A stretch of 64,000 bases of DNA from Rhynchospora pubera. Lineage: Eukaryota; Streptophyta; Magnoliopsida; Poales; Cyperaceae. Both the position numbers and the translations under genes were made by a program. Below the pieces are notes generated by a model. That model saw only the letters and a list, made by a program, of their open reading frames with translations, was not told the origin of the DNA and searched no databases. The stretch lies in assembly GCA_028095005.1 (NCBI GenBank), contig CM051459.1, positions 21,934,699-21,998,698 on the forward strand. The letters run 5' to 3'. Shown here in pieces: positions 54,746 through 64,000 of the stretch (position 1 is its first letter; every line of letters begins with the position of its first letter).

Positions 54746-56617
54746 TAGAGTTTTGCTATGGTGAGATGCATCACACAGGCCCTCTGGTGTGACGCGATCC
54801 AAGCCGTCTGATCTGTTCCAATATTCGTGCGGATCTCAGAGATATGAGTCGCTGGCTTCTTTAATATTTTCCGTTCCGTCTGATTTTTCTCTCCGTCTCC
54901 TTCGCTCTCTCTTCATTTCCTCTCTCTCTCTCTCTCACTCTCGAAACAAACAGATCTGCAGCGCCTCCTCTCAAACCCTAGTAAGTGCGAGAGTGGATCG
55001 GAGCAGAAATGCATCAGCCTCCTGAAATTAACTATGATAATAATTGACAAATAGCACCTTTTATCATCTTGTACCAACATAACTAATAACTACTGATGCA
55101 AACCACAAAAACACCGCAAAAATTAACTTTCCTAAGAAAGGTACAGCACATACATTTCTAGTTAACACTAAGATCAGAACCTGTACGCAATTTTGCAACA
55201 AGGTAGGAACAAGAACCTAAATTGTATCTTAACAGCATTTCTTCAACTAGTTACTCAAGAGAATAATAACAGCAATTCTAGTACCCTTCATGCTCTCAAG
55301 TACACAGAAATGGAACAGAAATTTTGCACATTAAATTTTCACAAGCAAATAACATGGCACATTTCACAAGCAGAAATTAACATAGAAATTACACACAGAA
55401 GTCTCAAATAGACCACGATACACACAGTAGTCTCAAACATAAGTATCAAACATAGAAATTACACACAGAAGTCTCAAACAGAAGTCTCTTCTAATCGGCA
55501 AAGCTCATCAACTCCGATGTAAGGATCACTAACACCCAACTGTTCAACATAAATGTAAATAGTAAATACTCAAAAATTTAAATCTCAATAAATAAAATTT
55601 GCACAAAGCAAAATAGAATCTGAACTTAAGGTTATTCATATAGGTTATGCATACCCGCAATTGAACTTGCTCGTCGTCCTCGACAGCGTTTGTTGACCCA
55701 GAAGTTGAGATAAATGTTGTTGACCCTGAAGTTGACATAATTATTGACCCACTGTTTGTCAATGCCTATCAGTAAAAAGAAGGTGTTTCAGCAAATCAAT
55801 TCACTTTTTATTTAAGCCATACTTGAAAGACAGTTTTAATTCAATTCACTTTTTATTTAAGCAAAATACAACTAGCAGGAAAAGATTATTAATCAACATA
55901 TTTGAAAGAAGAAAGAGAGACTGGTAGAACTAATGGAACAAACAAAAAGTATGAGACTCAATCTGCAGAAACAAAAAGTATAAGACTCAATCAAGACAAG
56001 TCTGTACTTGTCCTAGTTTTGATGTGCTGGTACTATCTAAACACAATTGGATAAAATACCAGAAGAATGAATATTATGTTGTTATTTTGATTTATCTTTT
56101 GAGCTAAACTAATTATTGTTGAGTCATAATTTGAACCAGAATCTTGAAATTGTTTAAAGTACAACCCTGACGATGGTTGCCATCCAATTACATATGTAAA
56201 TCTTGACTGAAATTCTAGAGTTATCAATTGAGTCAAGTATGATCCGAACCCATATTATTGAAGTAATTTATGTAAACTAGTCCTTTTATCAATAATAAAG
56301 ATTTAAGCAAATCAACGAGTTGCTAACGGTTAACATTTACGCAAAAAAAATGGTTCAGATCGAAGGCAACACGAGAAAGTTCAACGAATTACTAACAGTT
56401 TGAGTTTGAGAGAAAAAAAACCTGGTATAAGGAGCCGGTCAGATTTCTTCTAGGGTTTTAGGAGCCGATTTCAAAGAGAGGGAGAGAGGATCTGTCAGGA
56501 GGGGGAGGCGATTTCAGGGAGGGGAGGCGATTTCAGGAGGGGGAGGCGATTTCTGCTCCGATCCACTCTGCGGGTTTGAGGAGGCGCATGAGGCGATGTC
56601 TCAGATCTATTTTTATC

Positions 56618-56656
<39 letters not shown>

Positions 56657-56823
56657 GAAGAGAGAGCGAAGGAGACGGAGAGAAAAATCAGACGGAACGG
56701 AAAATATTAAAGAAGCCAGCGACTCATATCTCTGAGATCCGCACGAATATTGGAATAGATCGGACGGCTTGGATCGCGTCACACCAGAGGGCCTGTGTGA
56801 TGCATCTCACCATAGCAAAACTC
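54746..56823. mobile_element. foldback element 4: long-TIR MULE-like element (2.08 kb)
   Basis: The ends are GAGTTTTGCTATGGTGAG and CTCACCATAGCAAAACTC, and the TIRs match for about 200 bp with only two base differences that I can see outside the CT microsatellite. TA tracts lie on both sides, so no target duplication can be resolved. The TIRs contain CT/GA tracts and CAAACCCTA-like words. The 1.5-kb interior holds a short two-exon reading frame. No transposase is present. Confidence 0.85.
55474..55765 (-). CDS. two-exon reading frame inside the long-TIR MULE-like element
   Basis: Exon A is 55765-55655 and exon B is 55539-55474. The pieces begin after AG and the first ends before GTATGC; they join in phase and end at TGA. 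Exon A is Ser/Thr/Gly-rich with a duplicated STSGSTTFI/STSGSTNAV segment, then EDDEQVQLR. Exon B reads LGVSDPYIGVDELCRLEETS. I do not recognise it. The real start probably lies upstream on the minus strand. It could be a captured host gene fragment, as in Pack-MULEs, or part of a lost element protein. Confidence 0.4.
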
Positions 56824-57214
56824 TATATATATATATATATATATACTGCATCGGAATTATTTTTCCCTCAAAAACTATGAGCTTTAAAATTTGCCAAAAA
56901 TAAATTAAGCAAAACATCTAAAGCTTCCGGGTTAGATATCTCTCTGTGACACTGATATATCAGTCAAGTTGAGATGCTATTCCAACAAAACCATTGTTTT
57001 TAGGGAAAATTTTTTTTGTATTTCTCAAAACTGTGGAAATTGAGCATTTATGTACAATATTAGGGAAAAAATAACCACTGATGAATTACAGATTCAGATC
57101 ATTCAGATAACGTCCTATTTGGTTTTATGTGAAAAGCACCAATTGCTCTATATCGAACAATTCATATCAGAACTAATTTCTTGTTATCAAAATTGAGCAG
57201 TTTGAAAATTAGAA
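56824..57214. other. spacer between the foldback cluster and the Helitron
   Basis: AT-rich, no gene recognised. It starts with the TA tract bordering the MULE-like element. Confidence 0.5.
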
Positions 57215-59143
57215 ATATATAAGGCTCCACCTGCGTGCGCTGCACGTGGGAGGCTGTTACTGTGCTAACTACAGTTCTCTCATCCTGTCCGTTGGTTTTC
57301 GTCTGTCCATCTGAGCCCTTGGGTGTTCCTCCTGCGTCTCTCCATCGGATCTCATCCCTTCCATGTTTCTGCTGAGTTTCTCCATCGCATCTGAGCCCTT
57401 CGATGTTTCACCTGCGTCTCTTCTTCCGCGATGGAGTCGCCTCCTTCTCTTTCTTCTCGCTTTTTCCCTCACTTCCGTCGTACACCACAACACGATCTAC
57501 TGTTATAGGCGACTGCTTTGTCGGGGACTTTTGGTGCGTTGTCGCTCATACCATGGCTCGCACTGGACAATGCGACGTGTCTGCCAATCCCTGCACCAAT
57601 TGGATGGTCTCGGTGCTTCTCTTGCTGTGTTGTTCACCTCTCTTTTTCCTCCCGCCACTCTTCTGGTGTTGTGCTCCGGCCTTATTTTGGGATTGGTGCC
57701 TCTCCTCTGGCTGCTTTTCCTCCCGATTTTCCGCGCCTGGTATCCCTGTGCACGTCCTCCCAGCCAATTTAACTGCCTACTGTCGCTTTTCTTTCTCTGA
57801 TCTTTGTTGTTGATCAATTGGTATGCCATTCTGTCTTTCCTTTCTTCTCTCTTTGTGAATTTGTCCTCCTTTTTTATTTGGTTCATCACTTATGTCCGAT
57901 TAAGATCAATACTCCTGCTTTGACCAGTGGTTCTGAATGTACTTTTAAGTTGCTGTTGTGCTGCACAAGGAATCAATCCTTGCCTATTTCACAACCTGAC
58001 TCCATCACTAACAGTTCACCTTTTCTTTCTAATGTGCTGCAAAATGTATGGTCTTCCTCATATTTATCTAAGACACTTGCTCATATTTTACACGTCTTCT
58101 TTCACGAGAGGACTTTTTGTGCACCTTCACTTCCATGGATAAAATAGCCCTACAGCTTTTTGTAGTCAGAAAAAAACTAACCTGTATTTTTATGACATAG
58201 AACATGATGTAGCTCCCGTTTTGGTGCCTACAATTTTTAACGAAATCAATCTTCAATTTAAAAAAAGGCATCCAGTCTAAAATCAATAGTGACAAAAAAA
58301 AATTTTACAACAGAGTCACGAGCAAGTTTAGCACAGTAAAACAAAATTGACAACAAGTCCAGCATAATCATTCTTTCCTGTTTCAGTTTCAGTCAGCGCC
58401 GTTCTTAATTCTCAGTTTCAGTTTTTGGCCGTGCTTCAGTTTTTTTTCGCATTTTTATGGGTTCTCTGTATAACAGTTGTCAGTTTTTTTTCTCAGGTGA
58501 CGCTTTCTTACGGCCTTTGTTCAGTGCTGCTTTCGTCTCTCCTTCTCTGCTCTTTGTTGTTGCTCGATTGGTATGGTGCTCTATCTTTTCTCTCTTCTTT
58601 CTGTATAAACTTCTGTTCCTTTTTAATTTTGTTCATCACTTCTTTGCACTTGCCATCAATGCTGCTGTTTAGGAAGCCATGTACACCTTCTGTTCTGTTC
58701 ATGAAATAGCCTCGCATCTTTTTACAATCGCAAAAAAATAATTTTTATCTGTATGATACATAGCATCGTATAGCTGCCGCTCTAATAGGTACAATTTTTT
58801 AAGGAGAATGTGCTACAATTATTGCTTACCTTAACTTCATATTTGATCATCATTTCAATGATTAAAGGTTATTTGCTATTTGAAGCTGCCCTTTTGGTTC
58901 ATGGAGGATGCCTCAAAATGAAATTTCAAAAGCATATATCTAACCCAAATGCAGCCAAAAAATTAGATTTTATTTTAAATTTAGAAATGTTGGCTCGGGG
59001 AATTCAGTACAGGTTTTGGGTGCCACAGCTAGTACACACTAATAGGCTTAATTGTGTCAATCCTATATTGTAGCTTTGTAATCTTTTAGTTTTATTAATC
59101 TAAATTATAGTTATGGTCTTTTGTCATCCAGTCTTCTAGATCA

Positions 59144-59176
<33 letters not shown>

Positions 59177-60325
59177 TTATTTTATCAAGACTTATTTAAA
59201 CTCCAGAATATGCACCAAATAAAACCAAACGATCCAATTTATTAGTAACCTTCATTTTAAAGTCATAAAATTCGAAAAAACCCCTAATCCTGATTTCAGT
59301 TCAAATTGGGATTTGGCGTTTCTTTTTTATTTTTGTATTGATGATTACGTCATCAAATAGGTTGAAGTTTTTTTTATCCAAGATAAATATTTTGTGGAGT
59401 TTCTATCACAAAAAATATATATTTTAAAAAAGAATTCGATAGGAGCACAGGTGTTTTTACAGAATTATCTTCGAATGAAAAAAAAATAATAAGTTCATAC
59501 AATCAGTTCAGTTTACTGGTCAGGGACGTTATAGTCATATATTACAATCAATGATTGTGTATGAATTTTGTTCTTCTTATTGCATGTCATGAATTAGTGT
59601 GTGTGCATCAATCGATGTTTGTGTGTCTAATCATACATAGTCTGCTATTCTCACAAAATCAGCCATACACAGATATTTTTTGTGTGTTCTCACCAGGGCC
59701 TTTTATATTTTTTTGTTGTGTTTTACAGGCTTTTCAGTTGTTTGTTGCACTTTTGGTTCTGTTTGTTCTGTCCCTGCAAGAGGTAATGTATCTATTGTTT
59801 TACATTTTATCTCTGTCTGCAGTGCATGTTGTTTGATTTGTAAAGAGTGTTTGTTCAGTTGTGTACGCTTCTTTGTTATGTTTATTCATTTGTTTTTATA
59901 TCGTCAGCTGTATCCCGCCATTTATTCTGTCGAAACCACATTTCTTTTTCTATTCTACATTGTCTCCTGTTTACGATCGTCACGCTGTTACGATGCAAGG
60001 CGCTGCTTTTGATGATAGCAGCACTGGCGACTCCGCAGCCTTCGCAGTTCCAGGTCGGTTGGTGCCCCTACTGTTCGTTTTGTACGATCATTAACCCCGC
60101 TGTTGTTGTTTGTCGTTTGTCTACCCTGTTAGAGTGCCTATTGTTATGCGACATTGACGCCTTAATGCATTATCCCACGGGTTCTACGCGCTGGTCCTCA
60201 AGTTTGCATCAGCAAGTTTGCGTCATTTCTTTCTTTGATCTTTACGCTGTTGTTCTCTTCTCCTCACATTCATCTCTCCTTATTGTCTTATAAAAGTGCA
60301 TGCTGGGAACATTCGTCGGAGCCGT
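57215..60325 (+). other. 5' non-coding region of the Helitron, with diverged duplications
   Basis: Several open frames occur but none looks convincing. The segment at about 57800-58240 is a diverged copy of 58540-58810 (shared words CTTTGTTGTTG, GATTGGTATG, GTTCATCACTT, ATAGCC, CAATTTTTAA). Near 57305-57430 CATCTGAGCCCTT and CTGCGTCTCT recur in tandem. A TA microsatellite lies at 59143-59167. Confidence 0.55.
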
Positions 60326-63300
60326 ATGATAGTGATGCAAACTGATTCCTCTTCTTCTTCCCCTGAGCATCCGAGCCGATACCGGCGTAGGTTGGTTTTA
60401 GATGATGATGCCTCGGCTTCATCATCATCAACTTTAGGGCAGCCCTCTCGGCGTCGACGCCGGCGTAGGCTGATTTTAGATCGTGATGCCTCGGCTTCCT
60501 CACCGGCATCTTCATGGCAGCCCTCTGTGGGTTCTCCTGCTTACAGTTCTCACAGTATGGTTTTCTGCTCTCACTGTTTCTCTCTCTCTTATAGATTACC
60601 TCCCCCTTTCATGTTCTCAAAGGCTCATGGCCTCCTGTTTCTGTTTCGTAACATTACCGCCTGCCTATTTTTGAAAGGTGCTTTTCCTACCCCTCGCGCT
60701 GATCCATCCCATTCATCTACATTCTCCACCGATTCTCCTGAAGTATTTCCTCAGCCATCTTCTGCGTCTACTGCCTCTACACCCGAAACACCCCCAGCAG
60801 TACCTGTTTTCTCACCAGGTTACCTGCTATGCTTTTCTTTTTACTTTCCTGTTGATTATGTCGTTCGTTCCCTCAGTGTATTATCTGTTGCGTGTTATCA
60901 TCAGATGATAGACTATCCTATCTGGATTTCGGGGATCCGGACGAGATCTGTGAGCACTGCCACGCACGCTTTTGGTATGAAGAGAGGTGCCGAGCAACAT
61001 CGATTGCTGGTCATCCGACATACAGCCTATGCTGTCGGCATGGAAGAGTTGACCTTGATAAAATGGATCCCATGCCACAAACACTGTCAGATCTTCTTGA
61101 TCCTAACAACGGTCTAGATTCAAAACACTTCATTGACAACATCAGAATGTATAATTCCATGTTTGCATTCACATCAATGGGTGTTCAGGTCGATGAAAGT
61201 GTTAATGCTGGACCTGGACCTTATGTTTTCAAGGTATCAGGCCAGCTTTGCCATCTGTTGGGGTCACTTCTTCCTGATGGTGATAATCCCCCCAGATTTG
61301 CTCAACTCTATATGTATGATACTGAGAATGAAATCTCCAATAGAATGGCACATTTCCCTTCAACCGATCAAGCATCAGCTCCCCGTCCCCATATTGTCCG
61401 CGCTCTGAAAGAGATGCTTGATCAATACAACCCTTATGCGCAGGTGTATAGATCTGTTCGTGATCGCGTATTGGCAGACAGTACTGACGCTTTACGGCTA
61501 CAGATAAGGGCTGATAGATCGCGTGGAGACAGCCGGTACTCAGCTCCAGCAGCATCTGAGGTTGCGGGCCTTATTGTCGGCGATTTAGACAGCCAACATT
61601 TTGTCCGGGACATTATTGTCCAGCGCCGTTCCGGTGATCTCCAGCGTGTTAGTTCAACACATCCTTCCTATATGCCATTTCAATACCCGTTGATATTCAC
61701 ACGGGGAGAGGATGGTTTCACTCCAGGCATAGATTATAACCCTGAAGCTGAGTCAACACAAAACTTCCATCGGGAGCATGTCACAATGGCTGAATTCTAT
61801 TGTTACAGACTCCACATGCGCGTGGACGGGTGCCTTATAATTTCAAAGTGCGGTCGTTTGCTTCAGCAAATCTCAATTGATATGTTTGCATGTGTTGATC
61901 AGGCAAGGCTGTGGTATATACATGAGAACCAAGCATCATTAAGGTCTGATACTTATGCAAATGTCAGAAATGCTGTTGTCAATAATGACATGTTCGGTCG
62001 GGCCATTGGAAAACGGATCATCCTGCCATCCTCTCATGTTGGCAGTCCTCGGTATATGTACCAGAATTACCAGGATGCCATCGCTGTGTGCAGGCACCTT
62101 GGTCCGCCCCATTTGTTTATCACTTTCACATGTAATCCAGCTTGGCCAGAGATAACACGGAATCTGTTGCCAGGGCAGCGTGCAAGCGATAGACCTGACT
62201 TGGTTTCCCGTGTCTTCAAGATGAAATTGAATGAAATGATACGGGACATCAAGGACAGTGAATTCTTCGGTCCCATCTCAGGATGTGAGTTTTATATCCT
62301 TAATCTTTTATTGTTATTCCTTTTGTGAGTTCCCTGCACATTTTCATCGATTCCCTTCTTTATTGCATTGTGATTCCCTGTTCCATTCTGTCTAAACAGT
62401 GATCTACTCGATTGAGTTCCAGAAGAGAGGTTTGCCGCACGTCCATATCATTGTCTGGCTAAGGGACCGGGCAAGCCTATCTGATCCTGTCAGTATTGAT
62501 CGGTTCATATCTGCTGAACTACTGAATCCTGTCTTTGACCCCGCCGGTTATTCTGTTGTATCCAGGTTTATGGTCCATGGCCCATGCGGGGCAGCAAGGC
62601 CGAACTCGCCCTACATGCAAGACGGAAAATGCAGTAAACGTTTTCCTAAGCCTTTTCGTGAGTCAACCATCGTCAGTGATGACGGGTTTGTGCTCTACAA
62701 AAGGAGGGATACACATACTACAGTGCTGAAGAATGGTGTTTGTTTGGATAACAAATATGTTGTCCCTTATAATCTCAATCTCTTATTTAAGTATGAAGCC
62801 CATATCAATGTTGAGCGCTGCCATAGGACAGATATGATTAAGTATTTATTCAAATACATCTGTAAAGGCCGAGATCGTGCTATGGTCTCGGTTTTCAGAG
62901 CTTCTGACCGTGCCCAATCAGGTCAGCAAAACCAGGACAGCCAAGAGACAGTCATTGATGAAGTTCTTGACTATCTTGACTGCCGGTATCTAGCAGCCCC
63001 TGAAGCAGTATGGCGACTGTTCCAATACAGCATACACTACAGTCACCCTACTGTTGAGAGGCTGCCGATACACCTGCCTTTTGAAAACAACATAGTTTTC
63101 CGCGATTCACAGCCTTTGTCGGAGATCGCCGTCAATCCAGCATCTCGCCGGACTAAGCTAACAGCATGGTTCGATCTAAATGCGAGCGATCCGGATGCGA
63201 GGCTGTTGACTTATCCTGAAGTGACAAAGTATTATACCTGGCATGAGAAGGAGAAAGTATGGAAATTTAGACAGGCAGGATATCGGCTTGAGCGCGTGCA

Positions 63301-64000
63301 TTTTGTGCAGCCAAGTGCAGGTGATCTATACTATGAAAGAATGCTGTTGAATTCTATCCGCGGTGCAACATCGTTTGATGAAATGTGAACAGTCAATGGT
63401 GTCATGTACCAGACTTACAAAGAAGCATGTAATGCTGTGGGGTTGCTCGATGATAATTCTGAGTGGCTGTACACCATGCAAGAGGCTGCAGCAAGTGCTT
63501 CATGTGAGCAGCTGCGCACAATGTTTGTGGACATTCTGCTCTACTCAGATGTGGCTGATGCGAAAGAGCTATGGGAGTCCTGCTGGAATTACATGGGCGA
63601 TGACATCATCCAGAACATGCGGTCTGCCCATTGTAATGATCAGCTTACAGTAAACACTGATTCATTGAAGGACTACATACTCCATAAATTGGGAGATATT
63701 TTGTTCCTCAGAGGGTATTCATTGCAATATGTGAACCTTCCTACTCCTGTCCTTAACCGACCGACAGGGTTTGCTAACAGACTGTTGACCGAACAATACT
63801 CTTACAACACAGCAGATTTGCGGATGCAGATCCCTCACTTACTATCTGGTCTGAATACAGAACAAAAAACAGTTCTTGATACTGTTATTCAATCAGTGCA
63901 CTCAAGGCAAGGTCAACTATTTTTTGTGTATGGGCATGGAGGCACTGGCAAAACATTTGTGTGGCAGGCAATCAGTGCAGTTCTGAGATCAGAAGGTAGA
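60326..64000 (+). pseudogene. Helitron Rep (HUH)/PIF1 helicase gene, partial, one in-frame stop
   Basis: Exons are 60326-60554, 60678-60818, 60905-62284 and 62400 onward; introns are GT-AG and phases fit. The N-terminus has Ser-rich segments with a repeated RRRRL.LD.DASAS unit. Exon 3 carries the Helitron-like N domain (YLDFGDPDEICEHCHARFWY, then SMFAFTSMGV). Exon 4 has the HUH motif (GLPHVHIIVWL) and the tyrosine motif YLFKYICKG, which cut and join the DNA in rolling-circle transposition. A TGA at 63386-63388 interrupts ATSFDEM and TVNGVMY. Past it the frame is open to the window end, with the helicase P-loop GHGGTGKT at about 63937-63960. The stop most simply comes from CGA (Arg), the base usually seen in this motif. 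Confidence 0.8.

Larger units (their letters stand above)
57215..64000 (+). mobile_element. Helitron, partial at the window end
   Basis: The window ends inside the Rep/helicase gene, so the 3' terminus is not visible. The 5' end is uncertain. TATAAGGCTCCACCTGCGTG at about 57215 with the GC-rich GTGCGCTGCACGTGG after it looks like a Helitron start, but I cannot see the expected TC. Helitrons insert between A and T without duplicating the target. Autonomous status is doubtful because of an in-frame stop in the gene. Confidence 0.75.

Noticed and set aside
57363..57813. Overlapping hydrophobic frames of 136-145 codons at the Helitron 5' side.
   Set aside because: Several frames are open at once on both strands, composition is CT-rich, and no domain or splice structure supports one.

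Overview
The window is nuclear DNA from a flowering plant. The evidence is GT-AG introns, plant-type genes (a LARP1-type La-module protein, a RING-H2 protein, a PREY/Trm112-like protein, a HIPP-family metal-binding protein, an F-box/DUF295 protein) and a dense load of plant transposon families. A monocot is my guess from the look of the F-box and DUF4283-like proteins, but it is weak. Host genes occupy only about 31.5-44.4 kb and 51.3-52.4 kb. Nearly everything else is transposable element, much of it nested.

Layout. 108-23554 is one CACTA transposon (TIR starting CACTACG, 3-bp target duplication ACT). It looks like two related units fused head to tail, and each unit carries a DUF4283-like gene. 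The second gene is split by two LTR retrotransposons: an Athila-lineage Ty3/gypsy element on the minus strand (3978-17472, duplication CTTTC) and a gag-only Sirevirus-like Copia element on the plus strand (17789-22425, duplication CCATT). 23558-31328 is AT-rich intergenic DNA with exon-like relics of a SEN1-type helicase and short foldback elements lying in or beside TA microsatellites. 31819-36555 is an apparently intact six-exon LARP1-type gene. 39375-39028 (minus) encodes a RING-H2 protein and 42581-40845 (minus) a three-exon PREY-like protein.

The most striking locus is 44365-52364. A minus-strand HIPP gene has been split by a second CACTA element (44386-51314, duplication ATT) exactly between an Asn codon and the last codons, which encode ACVIM plus stop. 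The CaaX prenylation box now lies 6.9 kb away. The shortened frame reads through the transposon end and stops seven codons later. That CACTA carries a captured F-box/DUF295 gene, itself interrupted by a very young, apparently intact Copia element (45422-50278, LTRs that look identical, 1330-codon ORF). HIPP exon 2 also carries an extra A, and a segment containing the exon 1 splice donor is tandemly duplicated.

53521-56823 is a run of four MULE-like foldback elements separated only by short TA/GA tracts. The largest (2.08 kb) has TIRs of about 200 bp and an internal two-exon reading frame. From about 57.2 kb to the window end lies a Helitron encoding a Rep (HUH)/PIF1-type helicase, with one in-frame TGA that is best explained as a CGA to TGA mutation. 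The coding parts of the window therefore record layered insertion and capture rather than a host pathway. The five host-type genes are functionally unrelated neighbours.
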